Below, in pieces: positions 37,514-45,880 of a stretch of DNA of 64,000 nt (position 1 is its first letter; the number at the start of each line of letters is the position of its first letter). Below the pieces are notes generated by a model, which saw nothing but the letters and a program-made list of their open reading frames with translations, had not been told where the DNA came from and ran no database searches. The translations under genes and the position numbers were made by a program. The stretch is from positions 2,852,001 to 2,916,000 of the forward strand of contig NZ_CP050154.1 in the NCBI RefSeq assembly GCF_011617705.1, written 5' to 3'. This DNA comes from Brevibacterium limosum. Lineage in GTDB: Bacteria; Actinomycetota; Actinomycetes; Actinomycetales; Brevibacteriaceae.

Positions 37514-38994
37514 CACCCCCTCGACAGTCCCCGACCGTCTCCCGCCGCATCGCCGCAGCGACCATCGCAATCGGGGTCGCCACCGCCACCGGCACGGCAC
37601 CCGCTATCGCCGCAACCCTCAACCCCGACGAAACCGCGACCGTCGACCGTGGCGAGTTGTCACCGCTACCTGCCACCCAGCCTACGGACCCGGTCACAGT
37701 TCCCACACTTCCCCGCCCACCGGCTCCCACCGAAGAGCCAACGGATACTCCCACCAAGAAACCGTCTCCACCGCCGACCGATGAACCCACGGAACCGGAC
37801 GAACCAACCGACCCACCGAAAGAGGACGGCTACGACCCGACGAACCCCGGCGAACATGACACACCCGATGAGGGACAGCCAGCTCCTCCCGACGACATCG
37901 AGCACACTTACCCCGAGGACAACACCGACCCAGTCACCGTCTCCCCCGGAACCGACGATGACGCGTTCAAACCCAAGACTCTGCAGCTGATTGATCCCGC
38001 GACCGGCAAGCGTACGCTCGTCGTCGTAGTCGCCGACATCGGCTCATTCACCACTGGCGGAGACGGCGCAATCACCTTCTCTCCCTTCGCCCCGTTCGAG
38101 GGGTCGGTGACCGTAAAGTACCAGCTCCAGACAACTACCGGTGGTTGGACTACCGGATGGTTCACTGTCATTGGCGGCGGCGAGTCCGAACCGGCCCCCG
38201 GTGGTTCTGATCACGACAGTGACACCAACGCCGACTCCGACGCCTCAGCCACCGACGACACCAACGCCGACTCCGACGCCTCGGCCGCCGACGATGCCAA
38301 CGGCAACGCTGAGGCCAATGGTCCCTCCGATGCTGCCACCAACGGCGACGGGTCCGCCTCCGGAGCCGACGCTGCCGCGGCTGGCTCTGCCCAAGCCAAC
38401 GCAGACGCCGACGCAACCACACCCCCAGGGGACGCTGACGCCCAAACCGACGCCAACGGCAACGCCACCGCTGCCGGTGACGTCCCACCTCCCCCCGACG
38501 GCAATAGCACCGCCGATGCTGCCGGAGAGCCCGCACCCCCTACACCTCCCGCTCCTGAAGATCCTCCCACTGATGATGATCCATCCGATGACGTGCAGGA
38601 GCCTAACGATTCCGCCGACTCCGCGGCAGATGACTCCGACGTGGTCGACGACTCCAACCTCGACAACGATGCCCCGAATGTGCCCGGCGATATTCCGGAA
38701 CTTCCGACCGACGATGGCCACGATCGCCGCGACATTGACGTTCCCCGCGATGGCACACTCATCACCGCCGGAGACGAAGACCACCCCTCGCCCGACCCCA
38801 CAGATGGCCCCACCCCGACTGAAGACTCCGACGAGCCTGTCATCACCGATGACACCCCCACAGACCCGGACGCCAATGCAGCACCAGCGGCCAGCTCGAT
38901 GAACCCCGTCGGCACCATCGCCGTGCTCGCCGGCCTCGCCGTTCTCGCCGGTGCAGGCATCTTCGTCATCGCACGGCGTCGACGTCGGGACTGA
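37510..38994 (+). CDS. Pro/Asp/Ala-rich surface protein with C-terminal membrane anchor
   Basis: 494 residues. An N-terminal signal (RRIAAATIAIGVATATGTAP, then AIAA) is followed by a Pro/Thr/Glu stalk, a small beta-domain (ATGKRTLVVVVADIGSFTTG, then PFEGSVTVKYQLQTTTGGWT), and a long Asp/Ala/Ser repeat (DTNADSDASATDDTNADSDA). The C-terminus holds a span (IAVLAGLAVLAGAGIFVIA) and RRRRRD. No LPxTG motif occurs, so it is membrane-anchored, not sortase-linked. The repeat is coded by near-identical DNA (38222-38290). Probably a cell-contact or adhesion protein of the element. Confidence 0.75.
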   Translation: MTPPRQSPTVSRRIAAATIAIGVATATGTAPAIAATLNPDETATVDRGELSPLPATQPTDPVTVPTLPRPPAPTEEPTDTPTKKPSPPPTDEPTEPDEPTDPPKEDGYDPTNPGEHDTPDEGQPAPPDDIEHTYPEDNTDPVTVSPGTDDDAFKPKTLQLIDPATGKRTLVVVVADIGSFTTGGDGAITFSPFAPFEGSVTVKYQLQTTTGGWTTGWFTVIGGGESEPAPGGSDHDSDTNADSDASATDDTNADSDASAADDANGNAEANGPSDAATNGDGSASGADAAAAGSAQANADADATTPPGDADAQTDANGNATAAGDVPPPPDGNSTADAAGEPAPPTPPAPEDPPTDDDPSDDVQEPNDSADSAADDSDVVDDSNLDNDAPNVPGDIPELPTDDGHDRRDIDVPRDGTLITAGDEDHPSPDPTDGPTPTEDSDEPVITDDTPTDPDANAAPAASSMNPVGTIAVLAGLAVLAGAGIFVIARRRRRD

Positions 38995-39036
38995 CACCCC
39001 ACACTCCCCTCGCATCCCCAACCACGGAGACCCAGC

Positions 39037-40128
39037 ATGCTCATCCTCGTTCGCAAGCTCGGACCCGTCCTCGGGGCGCTGGCCTTTGTTACCGCGATCA
39101 TCACCATCGCCTTGTTCGTGGCGATCCTGGCTGTCTTCGCTCCCGTTAATGACTCCGGCGGCTCTGGTGCCGCTGCCGCCCCGGTCTGCACTCCCGGCGA
39201 GGGACCGGGCGAAGTGCAGATCCCCGACGAATACATCGATTTCGTCGAAGACGCCTCCAGCGTCTCAGGTGTCGCGGTCGCGATCCTCGGTGCCCAGCTT
39301 CAACAGGAATCCGGATGGAACCCCAAAGCCGTCTCCCCGGTCGGTGCCAAAGGTCTGGCGCAATTCATGCCCGGGACGTGGGCGACGTTCGGTGAGGGCG
39401 GGGACCCGTTCGACCCCGAAGACGCAATCGCTGCCCAGGGCCGGTACATGAAGTACCTCTTCGACTTCATGGAACCCCACAACCGCGGAGACGACGAATA
39501 CCACGTCAAACTCATCCTTGCTGGATACAACGCCGGACAAGGAGCCGTCGCATCCTATGACTACGACCTCGACAAGATGTTCAACGACCCCGCCAAACCC
39601 GACTACAAGAACCAAACTCAGCACTACGTCGAAGTCATCACAGACGCGGCTGCGGGCAACTACACCACCGGCTGCACCGATGGCGGCGGCGGGGCCGGAG
39701 ATGTCGTGTTTCCCCTGCCCAAGGGCTCCTGGACCAAGACCTCCGACTACAAGAGCCCGCACCGGCCAGGACACCGCGGAATCGATTACGGGGCGCAGTG
39801 CTATGTCACCGACCTCTACGCCGTCACCGATGGCACGATCGTTCGCACCGGCAGTGCTTCCGGTTTCGGGCAGTGGATCGTGATGACGTCGAGCTACGAC
39901 GACGTGGACTTCGTATACGGGCACATGTCGGACTCCACTGACTTCGTCGCACCCGGAGAGAAAGTCACGGCCGGAACGAAGATCGCCACAGTCGGTACCG
40001 AGGGCCGCTCTACCGGATGCCACCTGCACTTCGAAACGTGGAACGGCGGACGGTTCGGCGGCACGGAGACCAATCCCGGCACCTGGCTCAAAGACAACAA
40101 TGCCGAAGAACTCGAACAAGGCAAGTGA
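39037..40128 (+). CDS. Fused lytic transglycosylase and M23 endopeptidase
   Basis: 363 residues. One N-terminal span (ALAFVTAIITIALFVAILAV) is followed by a transglycosylase SLT domain: LQQESGWNPKAVSPVGAKGL (catalytic Glu), AQFMPGTW, and LAGYNAGQGAVASY. After a Gly-rich linker near residue 220 comes the M23 LytM domain: HRGIDYGA (His and Asp ligands), VYGHM and GCHLHFE. Such enzymes cut peptidoglycan to let a conjugation channel through. It is the strongest sign of a conjugation apparatus in the window. Confidence 0.9.
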   Translation: MLILVRKLGPVLGALAFVTAIITIALFVAILAVFAPVNDSGGSGAAAAPVCTPGEGPGEVQIPDEYIDFVEDASSVSGVAVAILGAQLQQESGWNPKAVSPVGAKGLAQFMPGTWATFGEGGDPFDPEDAIAAQGRYMKYLFDFMEPHNRGDDEYHVKLILAGYNAGQGAVASYDYDLDKMFNDPAKPDYKNQTQHYVEVITDAAAGNYTTGCTDGGGGAGDVVFPLPKGSWTKTSDYKSPHRPGHRGIDYGAQCYVTDLYAVTDGTIVRTGSASGFGQWIVMTSSYDDVDFVYGHMSDSTDFVAPGEKVTAGTKIATVGTEGRSTGCHLHFETWNGGRFGGTETNPGTWLKDNNAEELEQGK

Positions 40129-40134
40129 GGAATC

Positions 40135-41256
40135 ATGCGACGTCGCTCATTCTGGATCATCCTGGCAGCCGCCCTCGTGCTCATCATCGCGGCCATAACC
40201 GTCCTCCTCACGCGACCGAGCACGCGAACGCTGACGATCGACTCCACCACGGACGCGATCGCAGTCACAATCGACGGACACTCCTACGGCCTCGTCGATG
40301 ACGGAGACACCATCGACGTGCGCACCCGAGGCACGATCACGATCACCGCGACTAAGGATGGGTTTGACGACTTCCACGAGACCCGCGAGATCACCGACGA
40401 CGCAACTCTGTCTCTCGAGCTGACTCCGAACACCGACGAAGCCGAGCAGGAAGTCAAAGACGACGCCATGGCCAATGCTATGGAACGCCAAACACAGAAG
40501 TGGCCAGTCCTGCGCGACCTCCCGGTCGAATCCGAGCTCTTCCGCGCCTACCAGGGTATCGATAAGAACAGCTCCGACCCGACCGCCTGGACGCTGCACC
40601 TCTATCTCTACAAAGGGCATGAACAAGACGGCCGAGAGGCGTTCCAGAAATGGCTTTCCGAAGGCGGGTACAGCATCGACGGCATCCCCATCACCGAACA
40701 CATCGATTCGAGTCTGGCTCCAGGTGTCGCCGTTGACCCTCCGACACGATCCGAACTGGAGGTGATGAGCACCGACGATGTCGACGTGTACGCCATCCGC
40801 GTTCCCGCCAGTGGCGACAGCAACCAACAGGCAGCCGTCGAATTCGCGACAGCGACGACCAGCTGGAACCCCGCCGAGGACAAAACCCGAAATAAGGCAC
40901 TCGAGCGGGCGGAGCCGTTGATGACCGACAAACTCGCCAAAGCCTCCACCGACGACGTCCGTCAGGGCTACTCCAAGTCTTGGGACTGGGCCACTCAACA
41001 CCAGGCGCGCTCCTACTCGTGGCCGATCCGCATCGATCAAGACCCCAACGACGACACGACGATCACCGTGGGCATGTGTTGGGCGTTCATCTCCGATGAT
41101 GCCCCGCCGATGATCGAAGGAGTCCGGGAGTACGAAATCACCCTCGACCCCGAACCGGCTCCCCGAGTGAGTTCCTACACCTACGAGGACCCCACGAGCT
41201 TCGTCGCCACCGACCCCTCTGAGGACTGCCTCGCCCCGGAACCGACCACCTCCTGA
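40135..41256 (+). CDS. Membrane-anchored extracytoplasmic protein
   Basis: 373 residues, starting seven bases after the hydrolase stop. One N-terminal span (FWIILAAALVLIIAAITVLL) is followed by a PEGA-like beta domain (ITITATKDGFDDFHETREI) and a larger domain with DLPVESELFRAYQGIDKNSS and a CWAFISDD motif. The end is Pro/Thr-rich. It is probably an accessory of the conjugation module, analogous to TcpC/VirB8-type proteins, but no homology is evident. Confidence 0.6.
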   Translation: MRRRSFWIILAAALVLIIAAITVLLTRPSTRTLTIDSTTDAIAVTIDGHSYGLVDDGDTIDVRTRGTITITATKDGFDDFHETREITDDATLSLELTPNTDEAEQEVKDDAMANAMERQTQKWPVLRDLPVESELFRAYQGIDKNSSDPTAWTLHLYLYKGHEQDGREAFQKWLSEGGYSIDGIPITEHIDSSLAPGVAVDPPTRSELEVMSTDDVDVYAIRVPASGDSNQQAAVEFATATTSWNPAEDKTRNKALERAEPLMTDKLAKASTDDVRQGYSKSWDWATQHQARSYSWPIRIDQDPNDDTTITVGMCWAFISDDAPPMIEGVREYEITLDPEPAPRVSSYTYEDPTSFVATDPSEDCLAPEPTTS

Positions 41257-41353
41257 CAGGCGGCCCCAGCCATCTAGAGACAGTGTGCACGGCGGCAACA
41301 GGCACGAGCAGCTGACTCGCTGGAGGACTCCGTCGCAACGAAGTTTCTTAGCC

Positions 41354-41383
41354 TGCGGCACCCTGGTTGGTGCTGGGGTTGAG
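41354..41383 (+). repeat. 30-bp direct repeat, copy 1 (partner at 42512-42541)
   Basis: TGCGGCACCCTGGTTGGTGC here and TGCGACACCCCGGTTGGTGC in the partner share 26 of 30 positions over the whole unit. The pair brackets the two small genes at 41716 and 41958. It could be a recombination or transfer site. Confidence 0.6.
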
Positions 41384-41653
41384 AGACAGTGCATCCACCG
41401 TGACCGACGGGTTGGCCACTTGCTCATGAAATCCTGCCGCACTGGCCGTTCGGCTTAGTTCTGTACTGCGGTTTCGGTGGAGGCTCAGTGTCGTCGTGGT
41501 GGCCTGCGTCGCCACCGTCTCGATCACTGGTACGAGCCGAGTTCATCTGATCCGTGCTTGTGCTCCCGCGCCAAAAGTCGTCGCTCAGCGGCAGCCCTGT
41601 CCCGCAAGCCTCCTCAGACTGCCTCAATCCAGAAACTTTAACAACAACTCCCC

Positions 41654-41683
41654 TTGCCCGAGAACTACATATGTTGTTATACT
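41654..41683 (+). promoter_or_regulatory. Promoter for the gene at 41716
   Basis: TTGCCC (41654-41659) and TATACT (41678-41683) with an 18-base spacer. The start codon lies 33 bases downstream, after the ribosome site GGAGGAG. Confidence 0.6.
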
Positions 41684-41715
41684 GGTGGTAGGTCAAGACA
41701 TCACATGGAGGAGCT

Positions 41716-41961
41716 TTGAACACGAAATTGGACCTCGTTACCGAGATGATGCGCCCACATCTGCACGGGCGCGAGATCACCGATCCGGTCGTCCACCGGG
41801 AAATGGCTCAGGGTTGTGGCGGGGCCTTCAACGGAATGCTCTGGCAGGCTGATTCGAAAGGAATCCACTATGGCCCCTACAGTGAGCCCTCACGACTCAT
41901 CCGCTGGTCTCAAATGGACCGGCTCAGTCAGCCAGCCTTGTTCGACGAGGAGGAATTGTGA
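41716..41961 (+). CDS. Small hypothetical protein
   Basis: 81 residues from TTG 41716, preceded by GGAGGAGC and a good promoter. The sequence (TEMMRPHLHGREITDPVV, then YGPYSEPSRLIRWSQMDRLS) is mostly polar and soluble. It overlaps the next gene, whose GTG start sits inside its stop codon region. No recognised family. Confidence 0.6.
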   Translation: MNTKLDLVTEMMRPHLHGREITDPVVHREMAQGCGGAFNGMLWQADSKGIHYGPYSEPSRLIRWSQMDRLSQPALFDEEEL

Positions 41962-42458
41962 GTGCCCAGATCGTCGGTCAGGAATGCCTCTTCGACCTCC
42001 CCAACGCCGGGCAGGACAAACCCATGGACTCGACGACAGGACACGCTTTTCGACGCCTTCCCGACGAATTCGCAAAGGCTGAACACACCAGTGATTGGTG
42101 GTACGGCGTCGAGGAGTGCATCGGTTGTGGCGCGGTAGCTGACCGCAAAGGGCTCCAGATCACTCACGGGGTCCAGTTTGATGATGAGGGCACGCAGCAC
42201 TTTCCCAGAGGACCTGGAATGGCCGAGTCCGGTGTGTGCATGCTGATGCTCTTCACCGCCCGCCATGCCCAAATCGCCCAACGCATCGCCGATGGCGATC
42301 CGCGGGTGCAGGGGCTCGAAGGTCGGTGCTTCCAACACGAGCTCCGGAAGACGCAGTGTTCGACTGAATGCCGTAGAGCTGATGCACAGCACAAGGCGCG
42401 ACTGGCTACGCGGGTCTGGGGATCTCATGCTTGGAGTCACCGCAACTGGGTTGGCTGA
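41958..42458 (+). CDS. Cys/His-rich hypothetical protein
   Basis: 166 residues from GTG 41958, overlapping the stop of the preceding gene. Cysteines at CIGCG (near residue 56), CMLM, CFQHELRKTQCSTEC could bind metal. No catalytic motif is seen. It is co-transcribed with the previous gene from the promoter at 41654. The role is unknown. Confidence 0.6.
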   Translation: MSAQIVGQECLFDLPNAGQDKPMDSTTGHAFRRLPDEFAKAEHTSDWWYGVEECIGCGAVADRKGLQITHGVQFDDEGTQHFPRGPGMAESGVCMLMLFTARHAQIAQRIADGDPRVQGLEGRCFQHELRKTQCSTECRRADAQHKARLATRVWGSHAWSHRNWVG

Positions 42459-42511
42459 CCAGAATCCCGCACAGGCGGACGGCGAGGCAAGGTGCCGTAG
42501 CTCAACCGGGC

Positions 42512-42541
42512 TGCGACACCCCGGTTGGTGCGGTGGTTGAG
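42512..42541 (+). repeat. 30-bp direct repeat, copy 2
   Basis: It pairs with the copy at 41354. Here the sequence also forms an inverted repeat: CAACCGG (42504-42510) and CCGGTTG (42521-42527) surround a ten-base loop. Confidence 0.55.
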
Positions 42542-42643
42542 TTGATGGCGCGAGGCCCCACTCGCGTCTGCCAGTCTGAGGACTGCAGTGCCCTGCTGGG
42601 TGGTGGGCTCTGGTCTATTATTCCGTCGGATGGCGAGGGTCGA

Positions 42644-43438
42644 TCATGTCCACTTCGGCCACGCCTGGGTCATCTTGACCACCGTGACAGGTGTACCGGT
42701 TCCGGGAACGGTTTCCGCGCCCTGCCGCACGTCGGTGATCTTCCACTCGGTGCTCGGAGGGAAGATCACCTGACACATTGAGCTTCGAAGAAATCGATCG
42801 TCATAGATGTGCTCGAACAGTTCTCGGCTTCGGTGCTCGACAGCGGGAATCGCCAGTCCGCTGAACGCTGTCAGCTCCAGCCTCACGAGCTGAGGCGGGG
42901 GTGTGGCGGGGAGTCGGTCGGCACCGTCGTAGAGCAGGGCATCCAGACGGTTCGGAGTTGCGAAACCAAACCCCTTTTCCGTGAAGTAGAGGTCCGGTCG
43001 GTGGCCGAAGGTGATGTGCTTTCCAATGTTGGCCACATCCACAGCGTCCGGCTTCGTTTGGTCGGGCAAGCCGAGGCCCCGATGGACGACTATTGATTCG
43101 TCGAACGCGAGTTGACGTCCGAGATCGGCGAACACACTGGTGGTTCGCTGATAATACTCGAGCTGGCAACCCAGATCGTACCAGTCGCTGGTTGCCCCAG
43201 ACGCCCGCCGGTCGAGCGGCATGCCCGAGCGCAGGCTCGTGTTCACCGAATAGACGTCGACCGTCCCGAGCAAGCCCGCCCATGGGTGCAAGTACGGCGA
43301 AAGTGCCATCAGTTGCCGATGCCCATTCCTCACGACCGCCGCCTCACTGGGTGTGGTGGGCACCTGCTGCTGATGAGCCTGCACAGCCGCAGCACGGTCC
43401 TTCTCCAACTTCTGCTCCATCAGATATTCGATCGACAT
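42644..43438 (-). CDS. ADP-ribosyltransferase-like protein with altered active site
   Basis: 264 residues on the strand opposite to the conjugation genes. The fold signature of exoenzyme-type ADP-ribosyltransferases is visible: VNTSLRSG, then SIVVHRGLGL (Arg of the R-S-E triad), then FTEKGFGFAT where STS would stand, and SSMCQVIFPPSTEWKITDV where a biglutamic ExE precedes VxFPPxT. The Ser-Thr-Ser is replaced by Ala-Thr and the catalytic Glu by Gln. So it is either an inactive copy or a divergent enzyme. No signal peptide. It could be a toxin or cargo; assignment rests on motif order, not overall identity. Confidence 0.6.
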   Translation of the reverse strand: MSIEYLMEQKLEKDRAAAVQAHQQQVPTTPSEAAVVRNGHRQLMALSPYLHPWAGLLGTVDVYSVNTSLRSGMPLDRRASGATSDWYDLGCQLEYYQRTTSVFADLGRQLAFDESIVVHRGLGLPDQTKPDAVDVANIGKHITFGHRPDLYFTEKGFGFATPNRLDALLYDGADRLPATPPPQLVRLELTAFSGLAIPAVEHRSRELFEHIYDDRFLRSSMCQVIFPPSTEWKITDVRQGAETVPGTGTPVTVVKMTQAWPKWT

Positions 43439-43666
43439 GCAGTCACACTACAGAAGTGCTCCCACCACCTCAGAATCCTCAAGCTATCCAAATCCAGCAC
43501 TCCGCGCCGCTCACGTCCTCAACAACGTCACGCTGCCGCACTCCAGTCACCGCCACACGCACTCAGAGCCAAAAGGACAGCACACGTCTGGCACCAAGGT
43601 GCATACGGTCCGTTTCGGCGTGGACCCGATGACATGCATGCGGCGGTGAAATCGTGTAGTCGGGGT

Positions 43667-44428
43667 ATGACGAACGATTCGAGACTCTGCCTGGAATGCG
43701 GTGGCGAACTGCCGGCGACCGCCACGAAACGGCGGCTGTTCTGCACGAAGAACTGCGGCAAACGCCATCATGCCCGTGCTCAGCGGGCTAAGACGACGAT
43801 GACCGAGACTGACCAGTTGCGGGCGCAGCTGAATGCGCTGCGGTCCGAGCTGGGACGGAAAGAGTCGCAGCTGGCGGCTGCTCGGGAGACGATCGCGGCC
43901 GAGCGCAGCCGTGGGCGGCGGCAGGAGTCGAAGTTCCGTAAGCGGGAGCGACGGCAACTGGCTCATGCTCAACGGGCGATCATGTCTCGGGTGCAGACTC
44001 TGGTGGCCACTCGTGACCGGTTGACGGTCGTGCGCAGTGAGCTGTCGGAGGCGATGACCGGTCACGTTGACCGGTCAGACCTCGAGGTGGCCGCGCGACG
44101 GATCGTGGACTTGCAGGCGCGAGTGAAGGCGGCGAACGAACGTGTCCGGACCCTGACCGGCCACTACGAAGCGCTTCGTGACCGGTACGTGTCCGTCGTC
44201 GAGGACCATAACCGGGCTGGTCAGGTCATCAAGGAGCTGACCGCCGAGCGCGAGCGTGTCCAGGCGGTCATCGATCAGTGGGACATCCTGGCCGGTCGTC
44301 TGGCCGAGGCGGTGTCCGGGCGGTCCGGTCAGCTTCCGGCCGATGACCGGACGATTGTCCGGACGTGGGTGGACTGGAAGCGCGGACAAACCCGGTCGAC
44401 GCTGACCGAGCAGGACCGGTCACGTTGA
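43667..44428 (+). CDS. Coiled-coil protein with N-terminal zinc finger, upstream of the relaxase
   Basis: 253 residues from ATG 43667. The first 30 residues hold CLECGGE and FCTKNCGKRHH, a CxxC...CxxxC zinc-binding pattern. The rest is mostly long charged coiled coil (RAQLNALRSELGRKESQLAA, then ELTAERERVQAVIDQWD). It lies 52 bases upstream of the MobF gene and shares its direction, so it is a likely accessory mobilisation protein that may bind the transfer origin. No family recognised. Confidence 0.65.
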   Translation: MTNDSRLCLECGGELPATATKRRLFCTKNCGKRHHARAQRAKTTMTETDQLRAQLNALRSELGRKESQLAAARETIAAERSRGRRQESKFRKRERRQLAHAQRAIMSRVQTLVATRDRLTVVRSELSEAMTGHVDRSDLEVAARRIVDLQARVKAANERVRTLTGHYEALRDRYVSVVEDHNRAGQVIKELTAERERVQAVIDQWDILAGRLAEAVSGRSGQLPADDRTIVRTWVDWKRGQTRSTLTEQDRSR

Positions 44429-45880
44429 CCAGTCACCGCCTTGAGACCCGTGACCGTTTGACCGAGGGAGCCTGACCGTTGTGACCGTGTCCATTTCGAA
44501 GATGTCCATCACCTACTACCTCGAGCACGCTGCGACCGGCGACGGGGTGTGCGGGGATCTCACGTCCTACTACACGGAGGCCAAGGCCCCGCCCGGTCAC
44601 TGGCTTGGGTCTGGCCTGTCCGGTCTGGCTGGGCTGTCGGTCGGTCAGGAGGTGACCGAGGCCGATGCCCGGTCGATTTTCGAGAAGGTCGAAGATCCCG
44701 TGACCGGCCGGTCACTGGGGCGGGCGTTGATGAAGTCGACATCGGCTCCCGCTGGAACGGTCACACCGTCCGGTCATGCCGCCAAGCGTGACCGGGAAGG
44801 TGTGGCCGGTTTCGATCTGACCTTCTCGCCGCCGAAGTCGGTCTCGGCCGTATGGGCTTTGGCTGGCCCTGAGCTCCAGGGGCGACTCTATTCGGCCCAC
44901 CGGCAGGCGATGCTCGAGACGGTGGAGTGGATGGAGGCCAATGTCATCCAGTCTCGAGCTGGTCATGGTGGAGTCGCCCACGTAGATGTGGCCGGGGTGA
45001 TCGCTTCAGCGTTCGATCACTGGGACTCTCGTGCTGGTGATCCTCAGCTGCACACTCATCTGGTGATCTCCAATCGTGTGCAACGGGTTTCGGATCAGTC
45101 GTGGGTGACTTTGGATTCATACACTCTGCACCGGCACGTCGTGGCGATCTCGGAGATGTACAACAGTCTCTTGTTCGACCGGCTCGCCGAAGCGGCAGGC
45201 ACGGTGGCTGAATCCCGTACAGATGTTGATCTCGACATCAACACACTCATCGAGGAGGCCGAGGGTGGCCAGCCCAGCGGCGAATACGAGCCACCGAATC
45301 GGGTTGAGCTTGCCGGTGTGCCCGACGAGCTCATCGAAGAGTTCTCTAATCGGTCCGTGCTCATCCGACAACGCAAGGACGAGCTGATCGCAGCGTTCAT
45401 CGATGAGTACGGTCGCCAACCGACCGCGCGGGAGGTTCTCGTCATCCGGCAGCAGGCCACCCTGGAGAACCGTCCGGACAAGGACACCATCGAGAACGTC
45501 ACTCTGCCGGAGAAGCTGTCGTGGTGGCGGCAGCGGACGATAGATTCCGGTATCGACCCGGAGTCGGTAGTCCGTAACGCGGTTGGCCACCATGTGCGGA
45601 CAGTGACCGCGGACATGGTGACCGACCCTGTCCGTGACCGCCTGGCGTCGTGGGCGCTGACCGATGCTTCTCTGCGTAGGACGACTTTCACTCGCGCCAA
45701 TGTGCGGGCCTCGGCCGAGCGGGTGCTGCGTTTGGTGAGGTGTCCGACCGCGTCCGACCGGCAGGAACTTGTTGACCAGGTAGTGGCCAAGGCTTTGGCC
45801 AAGGCGGTGTCGTTGACGCCTGACCGGTCAATCGCGCCGGACGGTCCGGACACGACGGTCGCTGCCGGTGACCGGTCCGT
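43981..45880. repeat. Region rich in GACCGG/CCGGTC words
   Basis: By eye about 21 occurrences of GACCGG or its complement lie in 1.9 kb, where chance would give about two. The 10-bp palindrome TGACCGGTCA occurs at about 44054, 44069 and 45821. The words cover the coiled-coil gene and the 5' third of the relaxase gene, and the spacer between them has five TGACC words in 60 bases. They are sparse further on. See finding. Confidence 0.6.

Larger units (their letters stand above)
41257..41715. other. Gene-free spacer with promoter and one of two 30-bp repeats
   Basis: 459 bases without a credible gene. Contains one copy of the 30-bp direct repeat (41354-41383), the repeated word GAGACAGTG at 41277 and 41385, and the promoter at 41654-41683. 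Confidence 0.6.

Noticed and set aside
43112..43666. Extension of the coiled-coil protein to 43112
   Set aside because: It would run antisense through the ART-like gene; the zinc finger starts right after ATG 43667.
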